Shown: one piece after another, positions 37,985-47,349 of the stretch
How positions within the stretch are numbered: position 1 is the first letter of the stretch
Layout: every line of letters starts with the position of its first letter
Assembly (NCBI RefSeq): GCF_016862435.1
Contig: NZ_BOMY01000001.1
Span: forward strand, 186,001-250,000
DNA from: Paractinoplanes tereljensis
GTDB lineage: Bacteria > Actinomycetota > Actinomycetes > Mycobacteriales > Micromonosporaceae
DNA: 64,000 bases
Direction of reading: 5' to 3'
The notes under the pieces: generated by a model
Told to the model about the DNA's origin: nothing
What the model saw: the letters and a program-made list of their open reading frames with translations, nothing else
The model's database searches: none
Made by a program: the position numbers and the translations under genes

Positions 37985-40126
37985 ATGTCAATCAACGCAG
38001 CGCCGCCCAGGAAAACGCCGCCCGGTCGGTGGGTGCCGTGGCTGGTGATCGGCTTGTGGCTGGCGCTGGCGGCGGTCATGGTGCCGTTGAGCGGAAAGTT
38101 GAGCTCGGTCACCAAAGACCGGGCCGTGGACGCCCTGCCCGCCAGTGCCGAGTCCACCAAGGTGGCGGCGCTGGAGGACGGGCTTCCCGGCGGTGAGGAC
38201 AACACGTTCGTCTTCGTGTACCACCGTGCGAGCGGTGTGAGCGATGCCGACCGGGCGGCGGTCGAGCGTCATTACAACACCTTTGCCAAGCGGTACCCGC
38301 CGAAGGTGGCGCCGCCGGCCGGCGAGCACGACGAGGGCCCGCCGGCGCAACGTTCCAAGGACGGCAAGGCGATAATGTTCGCCCTCAACGTGAGCACGAC
38401 CTATGGCGACCCGTCGGAACTCATCGGCCCGTTGCGTGACACCGCGAAGGACCGGCCCGCCGGCCTGGACCTCGACGTGACCGGCCCGGCCGCGATCGAC
38501 GCCGACATGGACGCCATCTACGACGGCATCGACGTGCAGGTGCTGCTCACCACCGTCGTCGTCGTCGCGCTCCTGCTCATCCTCACCTACCGCAGCCCGG
38601 TGTTGTGGTTCGTCCCGCTGATGGCCGTGGGCGCGGCCGCGCTGACCGCGATGGCGACCGTCTACCTGCTCGTCAAGGGCTTCGGCATCGTGATCAACAG
38701 CCAGAACTCGGCGCTGCTGACGATTCTGGTGTTCGGCGTCGGCACGGACTACGCGCTGTTGCTCATCGCCCGATATCGGGAGGCACTGCACCACCACGAG
38801 AACGTCCGGGTCGCGATGGCCCACGCGCTACGCGGCGCGGCGCCGGCCATCGTCGCGTCCGCGGCCACCGTGGTCGCCGGCCTGCTGTGCCTGCTCGTCG
38901 CGGACCTGAACGAAACCCGCGGGTTGGGGCCGATCGGTGCGGCCGGCATCTTGTGCGCGCTGGTGGCCATGCTGACGTTGTTCCCGGCGGTGCTGGTGGT
39001 GCTCGGCCGGCGGATCTTCTGGCCGGCCATCCCGCGGTTCTCCGCCACGGTTGTGGAGCAGAAGCTGGGGCTGTGGGGAGGGCTCGGCGCCGCCATCAGC
39101 CGCCGCCGGTGGGTGGCGACGCTCGCTTCGCTCGGAGTCCTCGGCGCGCTCGTCTTCGGGCTGTCGGGCAACACCAGCATCCTGCGGGAGCAGGACCAGT
39201 TCCTGTCCGCGCCGGAGTCGGTCACCGGCTTCACCGTTCTGCGCCAGCACTTCCCGGAGCTCGGCGGCCAGCCGATGACGATCTACACGCGACCGGCGTA
39301 CCAGGAACGGGTTCTCAACGTCGTCAAGGACATCCCCGGTGTTGCCCAGGCCATTCCGGGTGAGACCAGGGGCGGCTGGGTCGACATCTCCGTGTTCCCG
39401 AAGGACGCGCCGGACACCGCCGCGGAGTACGACACGATCAAGCGGGTGCGCACCGCCGTGCACGCGGTGAACGGGGCGGAGGCGATCGTCGGCGGGCCGA
39501 GTGCGGAGCACCTCGACACCGACGTGACCACCAGCCGCGACCAGAAGCTGGTGATCCCGCTGGTGCTCGGCGTCATCCTGATAATCCTCGGGCTGCTGCT
39601 GCGGGCGGTCGTGGCCCCGCTGGTCCTGATGGTCACCGTGATCGTCTCGTTCGCCGCCGCCTTCGGCGGCAGCGTGTTCGTCTTCGACACGATCCTCGGG
39701 TTCAAGGGTGTCGACTATTCGGTGCCGCTGCTGGCATTCATGTTCCTGGTGGCGCTCGGCGTGGACTACAACATCTTCCTGGCCAGCCGGGCCCGTGAGG
39801 AGACCGCACGTCTGGGCACCAGGGAGGGCATGCTCAAAGCCCTCTCCGCCACCGGCGGCGTCATCACCTCGGCCGGCCTGGTCCTGGCGGCCACGTTCGC
39901 GGTCCTCGTCTCACTTCCGATGGTGATGCTGATCGAGCTCGGTTTCCTGGTCGCCTTCGGCGTGCTGCTCGACGCGCTGCTGGTGCGGTCGGTCCTGGTG
40001 CCCGCCCTCACGCTCCTGATCGGCCGGCGGATCTGGTGGCCGAGCCGGCTGTCCCGTCCAGTGGCCGGGCCGCCGATCGCTCGACACACGCTCGCCGACG
40101 AGGAGGAGCCCGCGCTGCAACGGTGA
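37985..40126 (+). CDS. MmpL/RND-family membrane transporter
   Basis: A 713-residue transporter with two MMPL domains, each with an outside loop and a block of membrane helices (VLLTTVVVVALLLILTYRSP and IPLVLGVILIILGLLLRAVV begin them). The motifs GVGTDYALLLIARYRE and GVDYNIFLASRAREE are the paired RND/MmpL proton-relay helices. The ATG at 37985 is chosen for the strong AGGAGG 6 bp upstream; an ATG 24 bp earlier is in frame. Likely exports lipids or drugs, or takes up a siderophore or heme-like compound; cargo unknown. It probably belongs to the orphan NarL regulator's regulon. Confidence 0.93.
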   Translation: MSINAAPPRKTPPGRWVPWLVIGLWLALAAVMVPLSGKLSSVTKDRAVDALPASAESTKVAALEDGLPGGEDNTFVFVYHRASGVSDADRAAVERHYNTFAKRYPPKVAPPAGEHDEGPPAQRSKDGKAIMFALNVSTTYGDPSELIGPLRDTAKDRPAGLDLDVTGPAAIDADMDAIYDGIDVQVLLTTVVVVALLLILTYRSPVLWFVPLMAVGAAALTAMATVYLLVKGFGIVINSQNSALLTILVFGVGTDYALLLIARYREALHHHENVRVAMAHALRGAAPAIVASAATVVAGLLCLLVADLNETRGLGPIGAAGILCALVAMLTLFPAVLVVLGRRIFWPAIPRFSATVVEQKLGLWGGLGAAISRRRWVATLASLGVLGALVFGLSGNTSILREQDQFLSAPESVTGFTVLRQHFPELGGQPMTIYTRPAYQERVLNVVKDIPGVAQAIPGETRGGWVDISVFPKDAPDTAAEYDTIKRVRTAVHAVNGAEAIVGGPSAEHLDTDVTTSRDQKLVIPLVLGVILIILGLLLRAVVAPLVLMVTVIVSFAAAFGGSVFVFDTILGFKGVDYSVPLLAFMFLVALGVDYNIFLASRAREETARLGTREGMLKALSATGGVITSAGLVLAATFAVLVSLPMVMLIELGFLVAFGVLLDALLVRSVLVPALTLLIGRRIWWPSRLSRPVAGPPIARHTLADEEEPALQR

Positions 40127-40134
40127 GCGCGGGG

Positions 40135-41586
40135 TCAGCGCGCCGCGGTGCCCTCCCCGGCAGCGCGGCGCGCGATCGGGGCGGGCGGGGCCGCGGCCGG
40201 AAGGTCGACCCGAAGCAGGGCGCCACCGCGTGCGGAGCGGGCGACGGTGGCCCGGCCGCCGTGGGCGTCGACGACCCGCTGCACGATCGACAGCCCCAGA
40301 CCGGATCCCGGCAGCGCCCGAGCGCTGTCGGCACGGTAGAACCGATCGAACACCCGCGGTACGTCGACGGCGTCGATGCCCGGCCCGGCGTCGTCGACCT
40401 CGAGCACCGCCGACCCGCCCTCGGCACGCAGCCGGACCTGGACCGGCTGATCCGCGGGGGACCACTTGCCGGCGTTGTCGATGAGGTTGAGCACCGCCCG
40501 CTGGAGCGCAGCGGGACGCCCGCTCACCCACACGGAGGTCACGTCGAGCGCGACCTCGACATCGGGCACGCGGGAATGCGCCTGGGCCGCGGCGGCCACC
40601 ACCACGTCGGCGAGGTCGAGCAGCTCGGTGCTCTCGTCGCTGACGTCACCGCGTGCCAGGTCGGTCAGCTCGGCGGCAAGGGTGCTCAACTCGGCCACCT
40701 GAGTACCGAGATCGTTGATCAGCCGGGTCCGGCTCTCCGCCGAGAGGGCAGTGTCGAGGGTGCCGCGCCGGTCGAGCCGGACCAGCAGCTCGATGTTGAG
40801 GCGCAGGCTGGTGAGCGGAGTCTTGAGCTCGTGGGCGGCGTCCTCGGCGAGCAGCCGCTGGGCCCGCCGGGAGTCCCGGAGCGCGGCGAGCATCGCGTTG
40901 ATCGACTGGATCAGCCGCCGGATCTCCCCACCGCCCTCATCCGGGATGTCGGCGTCGAGATCCCGGGTGCGCGCGACACGTACCGCGGCGGCGGTCAGCC
41001 GGTCGATCGGTGCCAGCGCGGTCCGCGCCACGGTCCGCCCGACAAGGGCACCGCCGACCACGCAGAACAGCCCGATCAGCAGCATCCCGAACCCGAACTG
41101 GTTGATCGGGCTGTCGTCGGCGACGCGGGCCACCTGGACCGCGCCGTCGCCCGCCCGCAGCGTGTAGATGAGGTAGCCGTCCTCGTCGCTGTCGCCCGAC
41201 TCCATCAGGTCGGCCGACGCGCCCTGCGCCACGCGCCCGGCCTGCTCGCTGACCGGGGGCAGCGCGGGTTGGCCGGCCGGCACGCGGGTCGAGCCGTCGG
41301 GCAGGATGACCCGCACCAGCCGACCGGATCCGGGATACGGCGGTAGCTGGACTCGCGCCACACCGGCGTGCTCCGCGTCTGCCGCCAGGACGCGGGAGTC
41401 GGCGCGCAGCTGATTCTCGGCGCTGTCCTGCAGCGACCAGTCCAGCAGCTCGCTGGCCACCTGGAAGGCCACGAACACGCTTACCGCGATGGCCGTCGCC
41501 GCGATCACCGTCAGCCTGGTCCGCAGGGACCGCCGGCGCCACCACCCGGTCAGCCGGCGTGGTTCCCGGCCGGCAGGCCTGCTCAC
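40135..41586 (-). CDS. Sensor histidine kinase
   Basis: A 483-residue membrane kinase. Short cytoplasmic N-terminus, helix 1 ([20 protein letters not shown]), an outside sensor region of about 100 residues, helix 2 ([20 protein letters not shown]), HAMP domain ([18 protein letters not shown]), then HisKA with the phospho-histidine in [15 protein letters not shown] and an HATPase domain ([28 protein letters not shown]). The GTG start overlaps the OmpR regulator stop (GTGA), marking a cognate pair. The sensor region has no known family sign; the signal is unknown. It ends 8 bp from the convergent mmpL gene and could conceivably control it. Confidence 0.95.
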   Translation of the reverse strand: MSRPAGREPRRLTGWWRRRSLRTRLTVIAATAIAVSVFVAFQVASELLDWSLQDSAENQLRADSRVLAADAEHAGVARVQLPPYPGSGRLVRVILPDGSTRVPAGQPALPPVSEQAGRVAQGASADLMESGDSDEDGYLIYTLRAGDGAVQVARVADDSPINQFGFGMLLIGLFCVVGGALVGRTVARTALAPIDRLTAAAVRVARTRDLDADIPDEGGGEIRRLIQSINAMLAALRDSRRAQRLLAEDAAHELKTPLTSLRLNIELLVRLDRRGTLDTALSAESRTRLINDLGTQVAELSTLAAELTDLARGDVSDESTELLDLADVVVAAAAQAHSRVPDVEVALDVTSVWVSGRPAALQRAVLNLIDNAGKWSPADQPVQVRLRAEGGSAVLEVDDAGPGIDAVDVPRVFDRFYRADSARALPGSGLGLSIVQRVVDAHGGRATVARSARGGALLRVDLPAAAPPAPIARRAAGEGTAAR

Positions 41587-42311
41587 GGAGGAGTCTCCCG
41601 CAACGTGTATCCCAGGCCGCGCAGCGTGTAGATCAATCGCGGCTCGCCCTCGGCCTCCATCTTGCGGCGCAGGTAGCTCACGTACACCTGAAGGTTGTTG
41701 GCGGTGGCGCTCATGTCGAAGCCCCAGATCGCCTCGAACAGCGCGTCGCGGGTCAAGACCCGGGTCGCGTTGCGCAGGAGGACCTGCAGGAGGGAGAACT
41801 CGGTCCGGGTCAGGTGCAGCGACCGCCCGCCCCGCCATGCCTCGAACCGGTCGGGATCGAGCCGGACGTCGGCGAACGACAGGATCTGCGACTCGCCGTC
41901 GGCCGGCGTGCGCCGGCGCAGCAGGGCCCGCACCCGGGCCAGCAACTCCTCGGTGGCGAACGGCTTGGGCAGGTAGTCGTCGGCGCCCGCGTCGAGCCCC
42001 GCGACCCGATCGGAGACCTGGTCCCGGGCGGTCAGCATCAGCACCGGCAGATCCCGGCCCGCGGCCCGCAACCGCCGGCAGGTCTCCAACCCGCCGAGGC
42101 GAGGCATCATCACGTCGAGGATCAGCAGATCCAGCGCGTCACCGCCCGCCCCATCGACCCCGTCGAGCACGGCGAGACCGTTGGCGACGGTGCTGGTGTC
42201 GTAACCCTCGACCTGGAGCACCCGCTCCAGCGACTCACGGATGGCCCCGTCATCGTCCGCGATCAGGATCCGCACGCCGGCCCGCCTTCCAGTCGATGCT
42301 TTGCCGCTCAT
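41583..42311 (-). CDS. OmpR/PhoB-family response regulator
   Basis: A 242-residue regulator paired with the kinase downstream. Receiver: complete acidic pocket ([14 protein letters not shown]), phospho-Asp in [13 protein letters not shown], Thr in MLTARD, Lys in [10 protein letters not shown]. Output: winged helix with [20 protein letters not shown] and [13 protein letters not shown]. The ATG at 42311 adds a basic 12-residue arm; a GTG 36 bp later (MRILIADDD) is an alternative. Target genes unknown; the only adjacent candidates are its own operon and mmpL. Confidence 0.95.
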   Translation of the reverse strand: MSGKASTGRRAGVRILIADDDGAIRESLERVLQVEGYDTSTVANGLAVLDGVDGAGGDALDLLILDVMMPRLGGLETCRRLRAAGRDLPVLMLTARDQVSDRVAGLDAGADDYLPKPFATEELLARVRALLRRRTPADGESQILSFADVRLDPDRFEAWRGGRSLHLTRTEFSLLQVLLRNATRVLTRDALFEAIWGFDMSATANNLQVYVSYLRRKMEAEGEPRLIYTLRGLGYTLRETPP

Positions 42312-42337
42312 CCTCCCCGATCAACCTGAAGCCAGGA

Positions 42338-42790
42338 TTAGAAGAGTCGGGGGAAACCGGTCCGGGCGAACGGGACCTCGTCCAGGAACGCCTGCACGCA
42401 GGCGGCGGAGTACGGGACGGTGTCCGGCGGCAGGGCGGCGGGCGGGAACCAGTTGATGGCGGCGCATTTGTGGGGCTCGGCGTTGATCGGGGTGCCGTGC
42501 CGGGACGGGTCGAGCGCGGTGGCGAAGACCAGGCCTATTCGGGTATGGCCGTCGGGATTTCGGATGTGGACGGTGGCCGCCAGACGTAGGTCGGCCGGGG
42601 TCAGGCGCAGGCCGATCTCCTCGCGGGCCTCCCGGGCCATGCCGGTCAGGGCGTCCTCGCCGAGTTCCAGCTTGCCGGAGGGCAGGTTCCACTGGCCGTC
42701 GGCGTAACCGGTGTTCTCTCGCAACGCGAGCAGGATCCGGGCGCCGCGGGTGAGCACCAGGTGCAGGTCGACAGGATGCGTAGGGCTCAC
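42338..42790 (-). CDS. NUDIX hydrolase
   Basis: A 150-residue NUDIX-fold pyrophosphohydrolase. The NUDIX box is GKLELGEDALTGMAREAREE followed by IGL, which keeps all consensus residues (G-x5-E-x7-R-E-U-x-E-E-x-G-U). WNLPSGK before it and NAEPHKCAAINWFPPAALP after it are usual flanks. It probably removes a nucleotide diphosphate or an oxidised nucleotide; the substrate is not visible. It ends 26 bp after the response-regulator start on the same strand, so it may be at the head of that transcript; the GH20 gene is 10 bp further upstream. Confidence 0.93.
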   Translation of the reverse strand: MSPTHPVDLHLVLTRGARILLALRENTGYADGQWNLPSGKLELGEDALTGMAREAREEIGLRLTPADLRLAATVHIRNPDGHTRIGLVFATALDPSRHGTPINAEPHKCAAINWFPPAALPPDTVPYSAACVQAFLDEVPFARTGFPRLF

Positions 42791-42800
42791 CGAGGTGACC

Positions 42801-44414
42801 CTACCGGCGCAGGTCGGCCGTCATCTCGTGCAGCTCGGCGAGTCGGTCCGGCAGGCTGCGCGGGTGGCCGGGGGCATCCGGCCGGGCGTCCTGCGGGCGC
42901 GGGCCGGTCATCGGGCGGTAGTTGACGCCCAGCGCGTCCAGTCGCGGCAGGTGCGCGGCCAGGCGGGCGCTGAAATCGGCGAAATCCCGCGCGGCGGAGG
43001 ACCACACGGTCTCGGCGAACGCGCACAACCGCGGGTACGTCATGTAGTCGACGCGGCGGGCCGATTCCATGTGTTCGGTCCAGACGTTGGCCTGGCCGCC
43101 CAGCACGTTGGCGGCCGCCGCGCCGGGCAGGCCCGCCGGGACCGGGTCGAAGCGGTAGACGTCGGCCAGGGTGAGCCGGGTGCCGACCGGGGTGGGTTCG
43201 CCGGGGTCGTCCGACTGCCGATAGTCCAGGTAGCACGAGATGTCGGGGCAGGAAACCACCGAAACCCCGGCCTGGGCGGCCAGCACGGTCGGGGGCACGC
43301 CGCGCCAGGCGGCGATCACGGCCTTGGCGGGTACGCCGTACGCCAGCAACTCGTCCCACCCGAAGACGCGCCGCCCCCGCTCGGCCAGGAACGAGGCCAT
43401 CTGTGCGGTGAACCATCCGTGCAGCTCGGCCGGGCCGGCCAGCCCTTCCCGCCCGATCACCGGACTGTCCGCCCACTCGTCGGCGGGGCACTCGTCGCCG
43501 CCGATGCCGATCAGCGGCGACGGGAAGATCTCGCACACGAACGACAGCACGTCCCGGCAGAACGACAACGACTCGGCCGACAGGTTGAGCACGTGGGTGG
43601 AGATCCCCCAGCCGGTACGGACCGGACCCCGGTAGCCGTTCCCCAGCGACGGATAGGCGGCGATCGCGGCCTGCATGTGCCCGGGCATGTCCACCTCGGG
43701 CACCACCGTCACGCAGCGTTCCGCCGCATAGGCCACGATCCGTCGCAGGTCGTCGGCGGTGTAGAACCCTCCGTGCGGGCGCCCGTCATACCGTCCGTGC
43801 ACTCGCGACCCGAGCATCGTCTCCGGCCGCCACGCCCCGACCGAGGTGAGCCGCGGCCACCCCGGCACCTCGATGCGCCAGCCCTGGTCGTCGGTCAGGT
43901 GCAGGTGCAGGACGTTGAGCTTATGAAACGCGGCGAGGTCGACGAACCGCAGCACGTCCGCGACGGGCATGAAGTGCCGCGCCACATCGAGCATCACCCC
44001 GCGCCACGGAAACCGGGGCGAGTCCGAAATATCGGTAAAGGGCACCGGCCACGACCCGGCGCGGCGCAGCGCGGCGGGCGGCAACAGCTGCCGCAACGTC
44101 TGCGCGCCGTAGAAGACTCCGGCGGCCGAACCGCCCGCGACCGATATGCCGTCGGCGGCGACCCGCAGGGCGTAACCCTCACTCGGCAAGCCGGGATCGA
44201 TCTCCAGCCGCACCGCGGCCGATTCTCCGAGCGGAAGGTCGAGGACGAGTTCCTCGCGCAGCCACCCGGCGACGCCGCCGAGCCCTTCGCCCAGGGAAAG
44301 GCGGGCGTCCGGGCCGAGAACGAAGGTTCCGCTGCTCGGGCGCACCTCGGACGGCCGCGGAATCACCGACACGTCCCGTCGGCTGGGTGGCGGCACCAAG
44401 GATGCGGGCGACAC
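42801..44414 (-). CDS. GH20 beta-N-acetylhexosaminidase
   Basis: A 537-residue glycosidase that removes terminal GlcNAc (or GalNAc) from oligosaccharides. An N-terminal GH20b-like domain (VSVIPRPSEVRPSSGTFVL) leads into the GH20 barrel: RGVMLDVARHFMP, HLTDDQGWRIEVPGWP, VVPEVDMPGHMQAAIAA, and the catalytic Asp-Glu pair in LIGIGGDECPADEW; WTEHMESARRVDYMTYPR follows near the end. There is no signal peptide, so it probably acts on imported chitobiose-type sugars in the cytoplasm. It is divergent from the regulator-deacetylase-RidA operon with palindromic sites between, so they may be co-regulated and act on related N-acetylated compounds. Confidence 0.95.
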   Translation of the reverse strand: MSPASLVPPPSRRDVSVIPRPSEVRPSSGTFVLGPDARLSLGEGLGGVAGWLREELVLDLPLGESAAVRLEIDPGLPSEGYALRVAADGISVAGGSAAGVFYGAQTLRQLLPPAALRRAGSWPVPFTDISDSPRFPWRGVMLDVARHFMPVADVLRFVDLAAFHKLNVLHLHLTDDQGWRIEVPGWPRLTSVGAWRPETMLGSRVHGRYDGRPHGGFYTADDLRRIVAYAAERCVTVVPEVDMPGHMQAAIAAYPSLGNGYRGPVRTGWGISTHVLNLSAESLSFCRDVLSFVCEIFPSPLIGIGGDECPADEWADSPVIGREGLAGPAELHGWFTAQMASFLAERGRRVFGWDELLAYGVPAKAVIAAWRGVPPTVLAAQAGVSVVSCPDISCYLDYRQSDDPGEPTPVGTRLTLADVYRFDPVPAGLPGAAAANVLGGQANVWTEHMESARRVDYMTYPRLCAFAETVWSSAARDFADFSARLAAHLPRLDALGVNYRPMTGPRPQDARPDAPGHPRSLPDRLAELHEMTADLRR

Positions 44415-44425
44415 GGGACCTCCAA

Positions 44426-44453
44426 AACGAACCAGGTTCGCATATAGTTCGTT
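44426..44453. promoter_or_regulatory. Palindromic operator between the GH20 gene and the regulator gene
   Basis: CGAACCAGGTTCG (44428-44440) is a perfect 13-bp palindrome. AACGAAC (44426-44432) pairs in inverted orientation with GTTCGTT (44447-44453), giving three half-sites. TATAGT at 44443-44448 is a good plus-strand -10. The site could control both divergent transcripts. Confidence 0.72.
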
Positions 44454-44484
44454 GATCGGTGGCGGGTGTCAACGGGGTGGGATC

Positions 44485-45765
44485 ATGCGGATCGGGCTGG
44501 TGGTGCACGCCGGGCATCGGCCGCGCTTCGCCGACGCCGCGCGGACCCTCGACGGGGTCGAGCTCGTCTGGGCGGTCTACGACCGGGACGAGGAGATCCG
44601 CGAGCTGATCGGTGGGTTGCTCCGCGAGACGCGACTCGACGGCTTGCTGCTGGGCCTTTTGCCGTACGCGCATGGTCGTGATCTTCTTCCGCCGGCCCTG
44701 CCGGTCGCCGTCCTGGCGGCCGCCGCCCTTGATCTGGCCCTGGCCTGGGCGAAAGCCCGGGGCCACGGGTGGCCGGCGACACCGGTGGCGATCGACACCT
44801 TCGACCGGGAGGTCGTCGACGAGGTGGCGGGGGCGCTCGATCTCGATCCGGACCGGATCGCCGTGCTGCCGTTCGATCCGAACCAGCCGATCGACGAGAT
44901 CGTCGCCTTTCACCGGCGGCAACTGGCCGAGACCGGGGCCGGTTACCTGATCACCGCGCGGACCGCGGTGGCCGCGGCGCTCGGCGCCGAGACAGCGGTG
45001 CTGCACGCGGCTCCGACCGCGCAGACCATCCGGGCCGGGTTGCACGAGCTGGTGGTGCGGGCGCGCGAGCGGCAACGGTTCGCCACCGGGCTGTTCCTGC
45101 TCGGGGCGCCGGGCAGCGACCGGGCCCGGGTCGGGCTGCAGCACCTGCTGCTGCACGCGCCGGAGTTCGCCGACGCCTGGATCGACCAGCGCGGGCATCG
45201 GGCGTTGCTGGCGTTCGCGCCGGCCTCGCTGTTCGAGACCGCGACCCGGCAGTGGGTGGGGCTTCCGGTGCTGGCCGAGGCCCGCGACCAGCTGGGCGTG
45301 CGGGTGGTGGCCGGGTTCGGGATCGGCGCCTCGGCCCGGCTCAGCGTCGACCTGGCCGAGCAGGCGGCTGCCCGGGCCGAGCAGGAGCAGGGTTCGGTGG
45401 CCTACCTGTTCACCGACGACGGCGTGACGATCGGGCCGATGGGCGCGGCCGGCGCACCACCCCCGCTGACCTGGACCCATCGCGAGCACGGCGAGCTGGA
45501 AAATCTGGCCGGGCGGGCCGGGCTGAGCCCGGCGACGCTGTCCCGGCTGGCGGCGGTGGAGCGCGGGCTGGGCGGCCGGCTGGTCTCGCCGGGCGAGCTG
45601 GCCCGCGCGATGGGCATCACCGATCCGAGTGGCCGCCGCCTGATCCGCAAACTGACCGACGCGGGCCTGGTCATCGTGGGTGGCAGCACCCAGGTGACCC
45701 GCAAGGGCCGCCCGGCGCGCCTGTATCGCCTGGCCATCACAAGCGCGCTGGAGGCCGCCGGATGA
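44485..45765 (+). CDS. Transcriptional regulator with C-terminal winged helix, heading a deacetylase operon
   Basis: A 426-residue soluble protein. The ATG at 44485 (MRIGLVVHAGHRPRFADAA) has GGGTGGG upstream; an in-frame start 33 bp earlier overlaps the operator and is less likely. N-terminal region: Rossmann-like receiver-type fold with no clear phospho-site. Middle: FGIGASARLSVDLAEQAAAR and VAYLFTDDGVTIGPMG, which recall the GGDEF-like module of PucR/CdaR-type regulators. End: a winged HTH (LVSPGELARAMGITDPSGRR). The family is not firmly recognised. It overlaps the deacetylase start by 4 bp, so it most likely regulates this operon and perhaps the divergent GH20 gene through the operator at 44.4 kb. 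Confidence 0.72.
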   Translation: MRIGLVVHAGHRPRFADAARTLDGVELVWAVYDRDEEIRELIGGLLRETRLDGLLLGLLPYAHGRDLLPPALPVAVLAAAALDLALAWAKARGHGWPATPVAIDTFDREVVDEVAGALDLDPDRIAVLPFDPNQPIDEIVAFHRRQLAETGAGYLITARTAVAAALGAETAVLHAAPTAQTIRAGLHELVVRARERQRFATGLFLLGAPGSDRARVGLQHLLLHAPEFADAWIDQRGHRALLAFAPASLFETATRQWVGLPVLAEARDQLGVRVVAGFGIGASARLSVDLAEQAAARAEQEQGSVAYLFTDDGVTIGPMGAAGAPPPLTWTHREHGELENLAGRAGLSPATLSRLAAVERGLGGRLVSPGELARAMGITDPSGRRLIRKLTDAGLVIVGGSTQVTRKGRPARLYRLAITSALEAAG

Positions 45766-46970
45766 CGTGGGATCTGCTGCTGGCCGGGGGCGAGCCGTTC
45801 GACGTGGCCGTCCAGGACGGGCTGATCGCGGCCACCGGACCGGACCTCCCCCGCGGCGACGCCCGGACCGTGGTCGACGTCGGCGGGCTGCTGGTCACGC
45901 CGGGGCTGGTCGACCTGCACACGCACGTCGGGCCGGGCTACTGGGGGATCGAACCCGATCCGATCGCCTGGCGCACGGGGGTCACCACCTGGGTCGACGC
46001 CGGGACCGCGGGGGCCTACACGCTCGACGGGCTGCTCCGGAAAAGCTTCGACGTGCGGGTCGCGGGGCTGCTCAACATCTCGGCGGTCGGGCTCTCCGGG
46101 CGCACCGGGGAGAGCCGCGACCTGGCCAACTGCGACGTCGCGCTGGCCATCGACACCGTGCAGCAGCACCGGGACCGGATCGTCGGGATCAAGGTGCGGA
46201 TCGACCGGGAAACCGTGGGCGAGCACGGGGTCGCACCCCTGCGGCGGGCCCTGGCCGTGGGCGACGCCTGCGGGGTGCCGGTGATGGCGCACGTGGGGGC
46301 CGCTCCCCCGGCGGTCGACGAGGTGCTCGAGCTGCTGCGGCCCGGCGACATCGTCACGCACTGCGCCAGCGGGATCGCCTCGCCGGTCGGGCCGGCCGCC
46401 GTCGCGGCCGGGGAGCGCGGGGTGCTGTTCGACCTGGGGCACGGGTCGGGCGGGTTCGCCTTCGACATCCTGGAGCGGCAGCTCGACCTGGGCCTGCGGC
46501 CGCACACGATCTCCACCGATCTGCATGCCCGGTCGGTGCTCGGGCCGGTCTTCGACCTGCCCACCACGATGGCGAAAATGCTGGCGGCGGGGCTTGCGCT
46601 GGCCGAGGTGATCGCGGCGGTCACGGTGCGGCCGGCGGCGGCGCTCGGGCTCGACGCGGGCACTCTCGACGTCGGGAGGCCGGCCGATCTCGCGATTTTC
46701 GCCATCGAACACGGCGAATTCGAGGTGACCGACGCGCACCTGGCGGCCCGCATTTCGCCGATGCGTTTGGTGAACGTGGCCACGTACCGGCAAGGGCAGC
46801 CGCTGCCGGCGCGCCTGCCCGCACCACCGGCGCCGTGGATTCCGCTCACCGGCGCGCAACGCGCGGCCCTGCAACGCCGGGACCGCGACCTGCGCGCCCT
46901 GCTCAACCAACCATTGGTCGGCAAGGACGGTCTGGCCGACCAATTCCCACGAGAAATCAGGAGTGAATGA
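45762..46970 (+). CDS. Amidohydrolase/deacetylase-family metallohydrolase (EF_0837/Atu3266-like)
   Basis: A 402-residue dihydroorotase-like amidohydrolase. Metal-binding DLHTHVGPGYWG near residue 48 is typical of the EF_0837/Atu3266 deacetylase group, as are TTWVDAGTAGAYTLDGL, the metal-bridging Lys in IVGIKVRID, HVGAAPPAVDEVLEL, and TISTDLHARSVLG with the catalytic Asp. Studied relatives remove acetyl groups from N-acetyl-D-amino acids or acetylated hydroxy acids. The ATG overlaps the regulator stop (ATGA) and RidA follows directly, so the operon probably handles N-acyl amino acids; the RidA partner would quench an imine made from the released amino acid (inference). Confidence 0.87.
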   Translation: MTWDLLLAGGEPFDVAVQDGLIAATGPDLPRGDARTVVDVGGLLVTPGLVDLHTHVGPGYWGIEPDPIAWRTGVTTWVDAGTAGAYTLDGLLRKSFDVRVAGLLNISAVGLSGRTGESRDLANCDVALAIDTVQQHRDRIVGIKVRIDRETVGEHGVAPLRRALAVGDACGVPVMAHVGAAPPAVDEVLELLRPGDIVTHCASGIASPVGPAAVAAGERGVLFDLGHGSGGFAFDILERQLDLGLRPHTISTDLHARSVLGPVFDLPTTMAKMLAAGLALAEVIAAVTVRPAAALGLDAGTLDVGRPADLAIFAIEHGEFEVTDAHLAARISPMRLVNVATYRQGQPLPARLPAPPAPWIPLTGAQRAALQRRDRDLRALLNQPLVGKDGLADQFPREIRSE

Positions 46971-46971
46971 C

Positions 46972-47349
46972 ATGCCCAAGCGCGCGATCATCACCGACAA
47001 GGCAGCCCCGGCCGGCGGCCCCTATTCGCACGCGGTCGTCGCTGGCGACACCATCTACCTGGCCGGAGCCATTCCGGCACTGCCCGACGGCACCCGGGTG
47101 ACCGGCAGTTTCGCCGAGCAGGCGCACGCCGCTTTCCGCAATCTGGCCACCGTTGCCGAGGTCGCCGGCGCGAGCCTCGACGACGCCGTGCGGGTGGGGG
47201 TCTATCTGCGCGACTTCGCCGATTTCGCCGAGCTGAACGAGATCTACGCCCAATACATCAAGGGCGACCACCTTCCGGTACGGACGACGCTGCCGGTGCC
47301 GCTAGTCGGTTTCGACATCGAGATCGACGCCGTCCTTTACGTCGGCTAG
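46972..47349 (+). CDS. RidA-family enamine/imine deaminase
   Basis: A 125-residue Rid protein of the archetypal type. PAGGPYSHAVVAGDTIYLAG at the N-terminus, the catalytic arginine in HLPVRTTLPVPL, and the glutamate of IEIDAVLYVG are those of RidA, which hydrolyses 2-aminoacrylate and similar PLP-enzyme by-products. The ATG at 46972 is chosen because AGGAG lies 9 bp upstream; a GTG nine bases earlier touches that site. It is the third gene of the deacetylase operon. Its 3' 48 bp overlap the convergent hydrolase gene. Confidence 0.93.
   Translation: MPKRAIITDKAAPAGGPYSHAVVAGDTIYLAGAIPALPDGTRVTGSFAEQAHAAFRNLATVAEVAGASLDDAVRVGVYLRDFADFAELNEIYAQYIKGDHLPVRTTLPVPLVGFDIEIDAVLYVG

Noticed and set aside
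42321..43536. Frames overlapping NUDIX and GH20 on the same strand
   Set aside because: They are alternative-frame shadows with Arg/Pro-rich sequence; the NUDIX box and GH20 catalytic pair are in the annotated frames.
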